Positions 21,463-34,300 of a stretch of 64,000 nt of DNA are shown one piece after another. This DNA comes from Anaeramoeba flamelloides (Eukaryota > Metamonada > Anaeramoebidae): NCBI GenBank assembly GCA_027625915.1, contig JANTQA010000026.1, forward strand, positions 7,874,001 through 7,938,000, read 5' to 3'. Position 1 is the stretch's first letter; each line of letters opens with the position of its first letter. The notes under the pieces are model-generated. The model worked only from the letters and a program-made list of their open reading frames with translations. It did no database searches and was not told where the DNA came from. Made by a program: the position numbers and the translations under genes.

Positions 21463-22169
21463 ACTTTACAAAATTTTCATACATTCTTTTACCTCAGACT
21501 CTGAAATTTTATATGAATATGAATAAAAAAAGTATGACAGCAATATGGTGGAATTTGAAAGTGCAATTTGAATTTTGCCACAATACTAAATTCTTTGTTC
21601 AAAATCAAGATCAAAGCTTGACCCCCTTTAAAGATCAAGGAATGATGATGACCCACTTTTTCTATGTGATTTTATATTAAATAACATTTTTTTAGATATA
21701 TTTGAGTATAATACTATTCTCTATGAAATTTCCCAGTCTATGAAAATAATCACAGATTATGACACCCGAATTAAAAAGAATTAATATATATAATTTATAT
21801 ATAAAACTATTATTCATATTATTATAAAAAAAGATTTCATCATTTATATTTACCATATTGTGCAATATACCGTAATATTTAGTTTTAATGAAAAATTTTA
21901 AATAAAAAAAGCAAGAATAAGAATAAATAAGTGAGGTTATTAAAGCTTGTTAAAATAATAATAATAATAAATAAAAATGTTACTTTATACATTTTTTTAC
22001 ATATATTCCACCGATACTGTAAATTTTATCTTTAGTACAAAGTAACTATCATTTAAAAAATTCCTTTCAACTTTGATATTCAAGTAAAAAAAAAGTTCAT
22101 TTCTTTAATTCGGAAATTGAATACAAAAGAAAAAATCTGATTACTATAATATTTAGCTTGTTTTAAAAT

Positions 22170-22622
22170 GTTACCGTCTTTCTAAGACCACCATAAAATT
22201 TTAAATAAAACACAATTAATTTTTCTATTCTTATTTTCTATTTTCAAAAAATTCGGAAATAAGAGTTATTATTCGAAAAAAATTTTTAATAAATAAGCTA
22301 TTATTCAAATTTTGGAAAATCAGAAAAAAAAAATTGAAGATTCTTGAAGAACTTAAAAATGTTGTTCAAAAAAGAAAAATTTTTAAAGATCAGTAAATAT
22401 TGATATTTTTTTTTGAGCTGTTTTGTACTATATTTTAAAGTACTTCAAGAATCTTCAATTTTTTTTTTTCTGATTTTCCAAAATTTGAATAATAGCTTAT
22501 TTATTAAAAATTTTTTTCGAATAATAACTCTTATTTCCGAATTTTTTGAAAATAGAAAATAAGAATAGAAAAATTAATTGTTTTTTATTTAAAATTTTAT
22601 GGTAGTCTTGGAACGGTTATAT
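22170..22622. repeat. Near-perfect 450-bp palindrome (element F1)
   Basis: Arms of about 185 bp run inward from ACCGTCTTTCTAAGACCACC on the left and end on the right with its inverted form near 22620. The innermost matched block is TTGAAGATTCTTGAAG near 22335 against its complement near 22445. A spacer of about 80 bp separates the arms. Mismatches are few, so the element is young or the arms are kept alike by gene conversion. No coding frame is present. Confidence 0.85.
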
Positions 22623-23742
22623 TTTCAGAAACGAATTATTATTTTTAAGAGTTGGATCGTTTTTTTTTACCCATTTTTGAAAAAGTTCAAAATCTAATTT
22701 ATTTTCAAATTATTTCAAATATATATATATATATTCCCTTAAATAAGAAAGAAATATTATTGTTGAGAATCGGGAAAAAAATTCATGTTTAACAATTAAA
22801 CCACTAAATTTCGGAATAACTTAATTTAAAAAATCTACTTAATTTCGCAAATAATAATAATAATTAACTTTAAAATTGAAAAATAAAAAAAATAGAATTT
22901 TTGGATTCAAAGAAAATTCAAATCAATTTCTTCTTTTTATTAAAAAAAATATTCTGAGAAAACAATCAATCATTAAATTAAAAATTCTCCAAAAACACTT
23001 TGTTAAAAACCTGGAAAAATGAACTTATAATATAAAGAAATACTCTATATTTGATTATTGTTAATCAATGATTAATAACCTAATCTTAATTTGTTCAGTG
23101 AGTTATAAACAAACCAAAGATTAAACTTATCAAATAGGATTTATTATTATTGCTCAATTAAAGAAAAGATTTACTAACAAATAAAACTCATTCAATCTAA
23201 TAATTCTAATAAAACAAAAATAAATAGATATTATCAAATAACCAATTTTAATAATAAGCATTTATTCTTTATACTATTAATATTTGAAAAAAAAGAATAT
23301 TACCTAATCTTTTAAATTTCAAGAAGATTAGTAATAATTGTAAAAAAATTGATGTTCAAATTTTTTAGATCTTCAAGGATGCAATCTTTAATTTATTTTG
23401 ATTGTATTTTTCAAATAAGATTAAAAATGCATTGTTATTTGTGAATAAAGACTCTCAGAAATTAAAAAAAGTGATATTTCATCAAAAATAAATTTTTTTG
23501 CAAATTTAACATTTTCGAAATTGATCTAAAAACCTAACAAAAAAGGATCAGATCTTTTTTACTGATATTTTAATATCGAAAAATAAACTTTTTAGTTAAA
23601 AGATAACTCATTCTCCTAAAATTGTTCTGTTGGTAATTCGTATCAGGGTTAATTGTATCCTTGGGAAATTAATTACTCTATTACCTTTGGGAAAAATAAT
23701 AAATAAGAGTTCCTAGTACCTTAAACCAAAATTTCTTTTTGG
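22621..23742 (+). repeat. 1.1-kb noncoding repeat R1 (copy a)
   Basis: It aligns collinearly with 44353-45460. Shared landmarks at nearly constant offset (21732 falling to 21716) include ATTTTCAGAAA, AACCTGGAAAA, CTTATAATATAAAGAAAT, ATACTATTAATATTTGAAAA, ATCTTCAAGGAT, and ATTACTCTATTACCTTTGG. No coding frame is conserved between copies. It ends about 460 bp before the ATG of the Lys-rich gene. Confidence 0.85.
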
Positions 23743-24200
23743 TTGTGAAGATAGAGAAAATTGACAAAGTTCTAATTAACATACACAAAAGGTAAAGAGA
23801 AAAAAAGATAATACTTTTTAATAATTCTTGTGGTTTCTTTTTTATTTGAAAAAGCTATTTCTTGATCAGTTTAAGAAAAATAATCGAATCAGCTAAAGGA
23901 ATATGTAGGTAATCTCAGAATGAAATTTAATTAGAACATTATTTTCTGTAGAATTATTCACAAATAGGGTATGTCACTATTTTCAAAAAGATGTTTTTGG
24001 GGATACTTATTGTCGAAAATATGTTTAATTAAACTTCAGGTAAATTTACTTTCAAACAATCATTTTTTTTAGTTTAATTTCTGAACAGTAAACCTTTTTT
24101 TTTTTTCTTCAATTCTTGCCTTTATCCACCTGTTAAATTTTTTTATTCTTTTTTATTTTCATTATTTGACAATTATTTCTTTTTTGTAGTTGGGTTTTCA

Positions 24201-25769
24201 ATGAACAAATACTCCTTTTCTACTGAATTAGTCTGCCAAGATTTAACAACAATTCAAAATGATTTCCAAGGGGTTACATCGTTTAGTGAACGATTAAAAA
24301 AATTGCAAAAGTGGAGACCAAACTGCATTAAAGGGCTGCCTCCCAAGTATTTAAGAAAAGAGTATGTCAAAGATAAACACAAAGCCTTGCTGCCCAGGAA
24401 AGTTAAAATCAAGCGTGATTGTATTACCGATCTTGTCTTGTTATGTTCGAAAGGGAAAAAAACAATTGAAAGAGGACTAGCCACTTTTTTTAAAAAATAT
24501 TATTCGTTAAGGAATGTTTCAAATTATTCAAGGGAATGGCTGATCTTTGCTCAACAAAAGGACTTTTTAAAAATGAAAAATAACAAAGCACAACAAAAAC
24601 TTGATGATCAACAAAACCAACCAAAACAATTGAGCAAATTGTCGTCTTCAAAGAGATCAAAAGGACCAAATAAAAGAAAGCGATCAAATAAACTAAAAAA
24701 CAAAAAAAATATTAAACTTTCAACAAACCTAAAACGGGGTAAATTCCACCAGAAAAACCAAGAAAAAAAATCTAAAGATGCTCAACATCGAAAAAAAAAA
24801 TTTTCAAAAAGCACAACAAAAGTCTCTTCATATGAGAAATTTCCTCCGAAAATTAACCAATTCGAAAAGTATGGGAAAATACATTTTCAGAATAAAACAA
24901 GTGGGAAAATAAAATACAATTTCCCTTTAAAGTTGAAAAAACACCTTTTACCTGGTGAACATAAAAAATTACACCCTAGTCTCTTCGATTTGCAACAAGA
25001 ACTGACAAAAAAATTCCAATTACAAAAAAGGAAACGTAAAAGAAGAATACAAAAGACAAAAAAAAAGTTGCTACAAGAACCAATTCATAAAAAATTCAAG
25101 CACAGTTCTAAAAAAAGAACACAAAGAAGATTGAAATTAAAAAAAAAAATTGTTTTGTGTCCAAATTATAAAAAGTTTCAAACCAAAAAAAAAAAAATAT
25201 TTCAATCTGAAAGGGATTTAAAACAAGAACATAAGCTGAAACAGAAATGTGAAAAGAAATATGAACAGAAACAGGAACGGGAACTAGAGCCAGAGCAATT
25301 GAAAGTACAAGAGGAGCAACAAGTAAAAATAAAACCAATGTATACTTATGCTCATGATTATGAATATGAATATGAAAATGAATATCAAAAAGAACAAATT
25401 CAGGATCAAATACATGATCACACCCAATTACGAATCCAAATACAAGAAGACGAGGGTGATGATGATGATGATGATGATTGTTACGGATCCAAATTTGAAA
25501 AAAAAGATCTAGATCAAAAAATCAACTTTAAAATTGAGGAACCACTTGAAATGTTTTCAATTCCAATCCTTGATTCTTCATCAGCCACATTTTCGGAGGG
25601 CAATTCAAACCAAGGGTTTAAATTTACTGCAGAAACAGAAAGCTTATTAACAGAAGAATTTGTAAACTTAAAAAATGTTTTCACCCCACTTATGGATGAT
25701 ATGTTTGACGACATTGATTGTAATTTAATGCTACCCCCAAACGACGACCATCAGTTTAGTTTTGATTAA
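24201..25769 (+). CDS. Unrecognised Lys-rich protein with acidic C-terminus
   Basis: The protein has 522 residues and no family I recognise. Residues 1-115 are the most globular-looking part ('FSERLKKLQKWRPNCIKGLP', later 'SREWLIF'). Residues 120-395 are very basic and Lys/Gln-rich, with several nuclear-localisation-like clusters such as KRSKGPNKRKRSNK and QKRKRKRRIQKTKKK. Residues 418-426 are a run of Asp, and the tail is acidic-hydrophobic ('LTEEFVNLKNVFTPLMDDMF'). A nuclear chromatin- or RNA-linked role is only suggested by composition. The ATG at 24201 is the first in the frame; a TTTTTTGTAG acceptor-like site ten bases upstream may end a leader intron. The frame is intact over 1.5 kb and base use resembles other genes here, so it is probably real. 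Confidence 0.7.
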   Translation: MNKYSFSTELVCQDLTTIQNDFQGVTSFSERLKKLQKWRPNCIKGLPPKYLRKEYVKDKHKALLPRKVKIKRDCITDLVLLCSKGKKTIERGLATFFKKYYSLRNVSNYSREWLIFAQQKDFLKMKNNKAQQKLDDQQNQPKQLSKLSSSKRSKGPNKRKRSNKLKNKKNIKLSTNLKRGKFHQKNQEKKSKDAQHRKKKFSKSTTKVSSYEKFPPKINQFEKYGKIHFQNKTSGKIKYNFPLKLKKHLLPGEHKKLHPSLFDLQQELTKKFQLQKRKRKRRIQKTKKKLLQEPIHKKFKHSSKKRTQRRLKLKKKIVLCPNYKKFQTKKKKIFQSERDLKQEHKLKQKCEKKYEQKQERELEPEQLKVQEEQQVKIKPMYTYAHDYEYEYENEYQKEQIQDQIHDHTQLRIQIQEDEGDDDDDDDCYGSKFEKKDLDQKINFKIEEPLEMFSIPILDSSSATFSEGNSNQGFKFTAETESLLTEEFVNLKNVFTPLMDDMFDDIDCNLMLPPNDDHQFSFD

Positions 25770-28700
25770 TTTAGTACCCTTTTCTAAAAGCCATTGAATA
25801 GATCCCTTTCAAGAATAACTAATTCCTGAAACATTTTTCTTTCTCTTTATTTCTTTCTTTTCTTTTTTTCTTCTTTTCTTCTTTTCACCCCTTTCTTTCT
25901 CCCACTCTTTCTCTTTCTCTTTTCACTATTGGAGCACATAGTGGTTTCCAATTTTTCTTATTTTGTGCCATCAGTTTCTTTATTTAATTTTTTTTTTTTG
26001 TTCATCTTTCTTTTTTGTTTTTGTTACTATAGCATTATTGTTTTTCTTTTCTTAATTTCTTTTTCTTTTTTTTTTTTCTTTTTTTTTTAATTGTTGTTGG
26101 ATTAAAAATTCATTAATCTGAAAACAAATTTCTCTTTTACTATTCAAATTAAAAATAAAAATAACCAAAAGAAATATACCACAACACAAAATACCAAAAC
26201 AAATGTTTTCACATATATTAATCAAAATATTTTTTTAAACATTTTGTTAAATTCTAATTTTGATGTGGTGTATCTAAAAAGAGAAAAAATGAAACTTTTC
26301 GGTTTGACTGTTATTTATTTATTTTTAAACCACAACCTTTTATTTCGTAAATTTTAGTAAATAAATTTAGATAACTACATATAAAAAAGAGATCAGATCT
26401 CTATAAAAGTTTAAGATAGCATTGAAGTTGCTATGGAAAGATTTTACGAAATTATGAAGTTGTTAGGCAAAGTTGGAAAAAATTTTTGGATCTTCTTAAA
26501 TTAAACTATATTTCAATTCTAATCTAGTAAAATAAAAAGTGTTTTGCAAATAAATTTAACTTGTAATAATGATATTTAAAGTTATTTTAAAAGACTTTTT
26601 CTAATTTGTTTTTTTGATAAATCTGATATGAGCTCTTTTTTGTTTATTGATTATTTTTTCAAAAATTTTTTTGTTAAAGGAAGCTCAATATTTGTATAAA
26701 TAAAAGCCAAATAAAAAGTTGTTCATTTTTATTGAGAACAGTTGAAAATGGAGTAAAATACATTTCTTTGTTTATATACAATATATAATTTGAAAGAGTA
26801 TTTTTTTTTTTTTAACTTATTTTGATAAGAAATCAATATCATTTTTAAAAAATAAAAAAATATTAGGTCTTTTTTTTCGATGAAAAAACAGAAAAGCGAC
26901 AATATATAGAACAATTGGAAAAGGTGAAAAAACAAATTTCTATTTAAAGAAAATCAAATCAAAAAAATAAAAAATAATTTATTTTAATTATGTCAATTAA
27001 TTTTTAGAATTAAGTTCAAAATAATACACTATTAAGAACACATAATAGATGAAGTTATTTAGATTATTGGACGTATTTAGAAATTTCGTAAAAAAAAGTT
27101 AAAAAAAGTAAAAATAATTACAATTGAAAAATTTTCTGATTTGGTTTGTATGCTTTTTACATAAGTAAACAGAAAATTAAAAAGAATTTTAATATAATTC
27201 TGTTCAAACTTTGAATATATGACCTCAGATATATGCAAATAAACTAATACAAACTCAAAATTTTAAAAAAGGTCCATCACAAAACAAAAAAAAATAATGA
27301 AATAAGTTATAATGTTTGTCAAAAACAACTTATTTTGTTTAAATTTGAAAAATGATTTTGTTGACAAAGAATGTTTTTGACAAAAATTAAAGAATAGTAT
27401 TTTAATAAATTAATTAATTTTGAAAATCCAGATGAAAAAATTATTGTGATCTTTTGGGTAGTTAGTAAATTCTTTAGAAGATACAGTGGTGAAAAATTTG
27501 ATTTACTCTTGGAAAAAAAAAATAAAACACATAGACAAGAAATGAAAATATAGTTAATTACCCAAATAACAAACTCTAACCAAGTTAAATGAAAATAATC
27601 ATATAATATCTTTCCCCCCTGAAGTTATTTTTAACAATTAAAGTAAACTAAAATTCAAAATTTTGATACAATTATAAAGGTCAAAACAATTACAATAATT
27701 CAATTTCATTCAAATTGGATATAATTTTGATTTTTATAAAATATGTAAATCTTTTTTTCATTTTAGTATTTTTGTTTTCATTTCATTGTTTTGATTTAGG
27801 TAACTTGTTTCGATCGATTAATAATTTTTTCAACAATTGATATTAGGTTAAAATTGAGTCGTTCAAAATAGAATATATCAAATAAAGACAGTCAATGGAA
27901 TCTAAATATTTTATTGATCAATTTTCCTAATAGAATATAAATAAATTTATCAATGTATTTTTTTATTGGGCTCTTCTCCAAAATTTTTAACACACTCTTG
28001 ATTTATTAGTTTTGATAATTATTTATTTTTTTGTTTTGTAAGTATTGCGATTTATAAATAATTGTTAACATTTCAATTATTGAATACTTCACACATAAAC
28101 ATACACACACACGCATATATATGTTATTATTATGTGATCCTTTTCAACTAGAAAAAATAGTTTTTTTTTGTATCTGAAAATTTTAATTAATCATGGGAAT
28201 TCTTAGATATTTTCAAAGAAAGAATCAAACAATTAATAAATATTTTTTCTTTAAAGCCCAAATACAAAAAAAAAATGATAAAAACACAATAAAAAATTGA
28301 AAAATGAGTTTTTTTAATATAAATGTCTTAATCAAATATAGTTAAAAAATAGTTCAAATACACATTCTACAAATTTTTACTTCAAATTTATAACGGAAAT
28401 AATTTGGTATTATTTTTCTCTATTATTTTTTTAAAGAATTTATATTTTATAACCCCCCCACTTAAAATATGAATTGTTTTTTCCGATATTTAAAAGATCA
28501 ATAATTTTTATGATTTATTTAATTTTTATTGTATAAAATTTATTGTCTTTAGATTTTAATTATATTGTTTTTTTTTTTTTTTTTTGGAAATTTTAAAATG
28601 TATATTTGTAAGTATTTTTGCTTTTATTAGGTTTAATATTGTAGCCCAAGTTTTAAATATTGGTCATTTTATTATACCAATTTTTTTTTTTTTTTGCATT

Positions 28701-29172
28701 TTTTCGTTATTTTTTTCATTCAAATAATATCTTATCTTTAGTTTATAATATTGATCATTTCTTTATTATTTTTAATTCGAGTTATCTAAATATTTCCATT
28801 TTTATCTTCTGTTGTTTTCTGAATGTTTTTACTTTTTTATTTAAGAATAAATGTATATATTTTGTATACAGTCATTTTTGATTTTTTTGTAATAAATAAA
28901 GTTGGAAACTAATTTTATAAAAATTATTTGTTTTTTTTAAATATTTTGAAATTCGAATTTCGTGTCTTCGGTAAGGTTAAAGGTTGGTATATTTAACATA
29001 AATTGAAATTAATTGAGTCGATACCTTTAAACCATCAAAAAATAATTCACAATTTTCATTATCAACAAAGAAATTTATAAAATTAATTATTTTTTTCAAT
29101 ATTTTATTTTAGGAGTATTATCCAGCTTCTTCATATCCCTGAATTTTCAACTAAAAATAAATCAATTTTAAT

Positions 29173-29203
<31 letters not shown>

Positions 29204-29559
29204 TATTACTGAATAACAAGTAACAACTTTTTAAAATTTTTTCCTAAATTAAAATATATTCAAATCATAATAAAAATCCCAACATAAAATATTAATTCCA
29301 TATTATTGATTTAAACACCCCCCATCTCGAATATTATCAAACCCAAATTTTAGAAATAAGAAACTAATTGTTAAAAAATACCTTTTCATCAAATATAAAA
29401 AAGCTAAATTGTGATTCAAATCAAACAATTGAGATCCAAAATAATGAAAAATCATCTGACATAATATAATATTTATTCATATATATATACAGCACAGTAC
29501 ATCAGGTTTACAATCTATAAAAAAAAAAAAAAAAAAAATTATTTAGTGATTAATACAAA

Positions 29560-30000
29560 GATATGTTACCTTGGTTCTTATCTGATCAATCCTTTATTTG
29601 TAGGAATTTTAAAAGTGACACAAAATTTTCATTTTTTCTTCTTCAAAATCGTAATTTCTGAGTACAATATGAATTATTTAATAAAAACTTATCAATATAA
29701 TATTTTTTGATTTTTTTGTTGCTAATTGGAATTTTTATTTCCCTTTTTACTTGATTACCGAAAAAAATAAATTAAAATATCCCAAATAAAACCAAACATA
29801 AATCACAATTGTTATGTATAACCCAAAAAGCTTTTTTTTTTTTCTATAATATAGCTTCAATCATATTAGTCTTACACGTTTTAAATTGAGATTAGTGAAA
29901 CAAAAAATAAATTTCCAATTATTGAATATTTTAATCATTATCAAAAATCAATACAAAGTAATAGATTGATCAGTTGAGAACCAAAATAACAATTTGTTGT
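29560..30000. repeat. Inverted-repeat element, family R2 (copy b, diverged)
   Basis: GTTACCTTGGTTCTTATCTG, followed by ATCAATCC near 29570, is matched by GATTGATCAGTTGAGAACCA followed by AAATAAC near 29965 in reverse complement. The spacing of about 420 bp equals that of the same motif pair near 1735/2190 and 43725/44160. The rest of the arms are weakly matched. Confidence 0.5.
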
Positions 30001-31289
30001 ATGAATCAGAAGATAATCCTTTTTTTCAAATTTTAGTGATTTTAAACCTTAAAGAGAAGAAATAGAGTTATTTTTTTATATCCAATATACAGTATTGAAA
30101 TCCAAAATACTAATAAAATCTCATTTATTTAAATCTGAATTTTCTGTTCAAGTTTACAAAGGAAAATTAATTAAATCTTTTCTGTGATTATTTTCATTTC
30201 TTATATTTTTTTCACTACTTTAATTGATAAGTGTCACTATAAATTTATCTATAATCAAAGTATGTCGTAATTAGCTGAAAATGATATTAGTTGGGTATAC
30301 CTCAAATAGATCTAAAAATGTATTCTGAATCTTATTGTAAAATAAATAATTACATTTTTTACTAATTGTCAATATTAAAAAGTTTACATTATTGATTTTT
30401 TTTTAATACCTTTTTTCAATCTAAAAATCCAAACTGAAAATAATAGAATGATCGTAGTTAATAATCCAGATTTAGAACTTTCAAAAGTAACTAAATTTAT
30501 AATTTTTTAATTTCCAAGATTAACTCAATAATCATCAATATGAAAACTGAGAGACAAAATAGTATTGTTTCCTTTTTGATAAAGCTAAATTGTTACATCA
30601 ATACATTTCCTAGATTTTAGAAATAATTTATCAAAAAAATTTATAGGTTAATTATTAATTTTTTAAAACAAAACTATTGTTTATCAACTAACCTACCTTT
30701 CGCTATCAATTTAAGAAAGATATTTTGCAGCTTTGGAGTACTAATATTGATCATACAATCTTTAAATTTGTAGCGAAATACAAATTTTTCCAAAATTCTT
30801 GGGTTTTTTACTAATTTAAAAATCATTTTTAATTGATAGATCAACAAATATTACTACTTGACTAATCGATTTTTTAGAGACATTGGAACCATTTAACACT
30901 AATTTGGTGAAACACATTAACAATACACTTTGATCATAGAATTATCCTTGGTAGACTCTAATCCCTTAAATAGAAAATCAAAATATTAACTAACGTGATC
31001 GCAAAAAAGAAAGAATTTTCTGGGGATTCAAAAAAGATCTTTAAGTTAGAAAAGAAAAAACTGGGCACGGTGAATCAAAAGAGGAAATAAAATGAAGACT
31101 CTAAAAAACCATTGATTTTCTTATATTTTTTCACTTTTTGGTCTGTTTGAAACAAATTTTCTTTCAAACTACATTTATTATTTCAAGAAAGGTTTTTCTC
31201 AAAAGCAATTAATTCATTAGTTTACAAAACAATAAATTGACTCCTCTTTAAAATAATTCTTAACACATCAAGTTTTTCGAGAATCATTT

Positions 31290-31318
31290 TTTGTTATTTT
31301 TTTTTTTTTTTTTCACAG
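31290..31318 (+). other. Likely 3' splice site before the huntingtin-like gene
   Basis: A run of 21 T residues is followed by CACAG at 31314-31318, the same type of acceptor (ACAG) that ends the BRX1 intron. The reading frame of the giant gene is open from just before here, but the first ATG is at 31372. Either an upstream exon supplies the true N-terminus or this intron lies in the 5' leader. No upstream exon could be fixed. Confidence 0.6.
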
Positions 31319-31371
31319 ATCTAAACTTTAATAATCCTTTTTACAAGGTTGGGTATAATTCGAGATTGTTG

Positions 31372-34300
31372 ATGAATTATGGAAAATGCGTCACCCTTTT
31401 AAACCAGCGTATTAAAACCCCAACAAAATTTACAAAAATAGAAATAATTGAAAAAGCATGCCAAATGTTGGTTGTGAACTTATTGAACGAATCAACACAT
31501 AAAAGAATCATGAACTATAATCCCAAAGTGAAAGTTAAAGTCAGCGAAAGAATTCAAACGTACCCAAAAAAGGTTGAGGAGTCGATGGCCATCTTGCTGG
31601 TAATGTGCCAGGATTCAAATTCCAATCTGCGAATGATCGCCACAAACTGTGCCATTTCATTTGTGAATCGTACGTGTTATTTCAACAGCGATCTCTTCTG
31701 TCAAAGTTTCCTAAAAATTTTAACATTAGAGGGAATTGGAGATCGTTCGAAGCAATTGGCGTTAAGGCTTTTGCCAACAATTATTACTTACCTGTCTGAA
31801 AAGACACTATCAACTTTTGCAACCAAATTTTGGAACACTTTAAATCTGTCAATTTTAAAGAAGGTCACGTTAACACTCCTTAGTGGCATGCAGTCGGAAA
31901 GTTATCAAAAAGTTTTCAAATATTTTTCCGATTATTTGCCTTTAAATGTGCAACAGCAAATCTTTGAAAAGTTAGTCCAATTATTACAATCAAACGATCC
32001 TGAAATTATAAGAATTTCAGGATTAATCATTTTTTCCATTTGCAAAAAAGTTAGAACAGAACAAACGTTACCTCAAATTTTAACAATGATCTTCCAGGTG
32101 TCTTTACAATACAAAAGTGTTTATTACCATAATTGGCTCATTGGCTCATTAAAATGTTTAAATTTATTCATATCAAACTTTTATTTACATTCAGATTTTA
32201 TCAGCCCCTTCATTAACCAAATTTGGGATTATTCTTGGTTTTTAGTAAGTAACAACAATTATAACGAAGTGAAGAAAATACAACCAATAATAAAATCATT
32301 AGCAATGGAAAATATTTTAACTTTAATTGAAAATTCAAATTCAATGACCTGTATTTTCGATAAATTCAATAATAGTCATTTTTTAAATGTTATTCTTTCG
32401 ATATTATTTGCTGAAAATAATTCTAAAATTATAAAAATTGGTCACAGAGTAATTGCGATTTCCATATTTTGTTCATTATTAAAGCATATCCCTTTAAAAA
32501 TTATAAATATCTTTTTCAATAATACAACACAAGATCATTCAAATAAAAATAATAATCAAAATAATTCAAATAAAAAGAATAATTCAAAGAATAACTCAAA
32601 GAATGATAATGGTAATAATAATTTTAATAATAATAATAATAACTCAAAGAATGATGAATATTCCAATAATAATAGTAATGATAATAATAATTTTAATAAG
32701 AATAGCATTGTTTTAAATTTTGAAAATAAAAAAAATCCAGAATTCCATCAAAATAAAGAACATTCAGAAAAAGAAAATAAAATCAAAAAAGAAGATAATT
32801 CCAAGAAACTAGAAATTGATATTTTAAAGAACAAACAAAAGACAAACCAAACCAAAACAGAAGATGATGACAAGGAAATCGAATTTGATAATATAAAGAA
32901 CAAGCAAAAGGAAATCAAAATCAAAACAGAAATCCACGACAAAAAACTAGAATTTGAAATTCTCAAAAAGAAACAGTTACAAGACAGTCCAAATTCAGAA
33001 GGCAAAATACAATTAAAAATAGACTTATTAATAAAATTAATAAAAAATGAAGATCCACAAATACAAAAAAAAACAATTCAATTTTTAGGATTATTATTAA
33101 AAAAAATTGTTCAATTCAAGCCGAATAAATATTCCATTGAAAAATATTTAATAATATTTGAAGGTTTATTAACTAATACCACAATATCTTCTTATGTTTT
33201 CCAAGCACTAAAAAAATTAATTTTCCCAGCATTAATTTTTCCAAAATATGAATTACTTTTTCAAAGAATAATGTTAAAAAGTATTAATATTTTAATTAAC
33301 AATTATAATAGTTTTTCCAAAGTATTAATTATTTCATTAATTAGAACAATTTTCCATTATTTATATTATTATATAATTAACAACAGCAATAATATTATCA
33401 TCACAAATAATAACAAAAAGTCTGGAGTCTATAAAAATCAATTTATTTCAAAAATTATTAAAAAAATCTATGAGATATTAATTAATAATAAAGATATTGA
33501 TATCCGAAAAATAATTTGTCAAAAAATAACAAAAATAATAAATTTAATATCCATTAATGAATTTCGAATATTGATTAACGAATTATTATTTAAAAAATTA
33601 TTGGGATTTGAAACGCCATTAAATACAATCGATAAACAAAACGATATTTTGAATATTACGATCAATTTATTATTTGAAATTTATTGCAATTATAAAGATT
33701 TTTCAAGGGAGAGATTAAAATTTATTTCATATGAAATAATACCCTTAATTATTACCCAATTAGAATTTGAATTGTGCTTATTAAATAATGAAATTCATTA
33801 TCAAATATTAAATATATTATATATAATTTATAAAGAATTTCCAAAAATAAAAATTTCCGAGGGTGGCTGTAAAATTTATTATTTGGAAATAATTATTTCA
33901 CATTTAATAAAATTATTATGTATTTTTAAAGAACTTGATTTAAAAGATGTTGAAAAAGATTCAATTGAAAGTATTTTATCTCAAAATACTAGTCATGAAG
34001 AAATAAAAAAAAAAAAAATATTAATTCAAACTTTTGTAAAAGATTTTCAATCATTATTAACTAATAAAAAAAAAACAAAAGAAAATTATTTCCAAAAAAA
34101 AAAGGGTAAAAAAAAAAATAACATAAATAGATTATTGCCTGAAACGGGGGACCTTTGGTTAAAACCCGAAAAGATGACAATTTATAAAAACTGTCATTTA
34201 TATTTAGATTTAGTATATTATTTATCAAATATTAAAAAAATTGAAATTGAATCAATTCTCAATAAACAAAATTATTCATCTCAAAAGCATACTAAAAACT

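Larger units (their letters stand above)
20463..24200. other. Intergenic region made largely of repeats
   Basis: From left to right it holds a truncated palindrome arm (20643-20766), a family T element (20767-21462), about 700 bp without recognised content (21463-22169), a near-perfect palindrome (22170-22622) and a 1.1-kb segment shared with 44353-45460. The last 450 bp before the next gene end in TTTCTTTTTTGTAG ten bases before its ATG, which could be the 3' end of an intron in the 5' leader. Confidence 0.6.
25770..31318. other. 5.5-kb intergenic region, mostly without recognised content
   Basis: The first 340 bp after the Lys-rich gene are strongly pyrimidine-rich on the plus strand (TTTCTTTCTT-type runs to about 26110), a likely 3' untranslated or termination region. 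From 26.1 to 29.4 kb I see only AT-rich sequence with homopolymer runs. A palindrome of family R2 lies at about 29560-30000. The stretch ends with a splice-acceptor-like site before the next gene. A frame of 73 codons near 28660 is low complexity and not supported. Confidence 0.5.
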
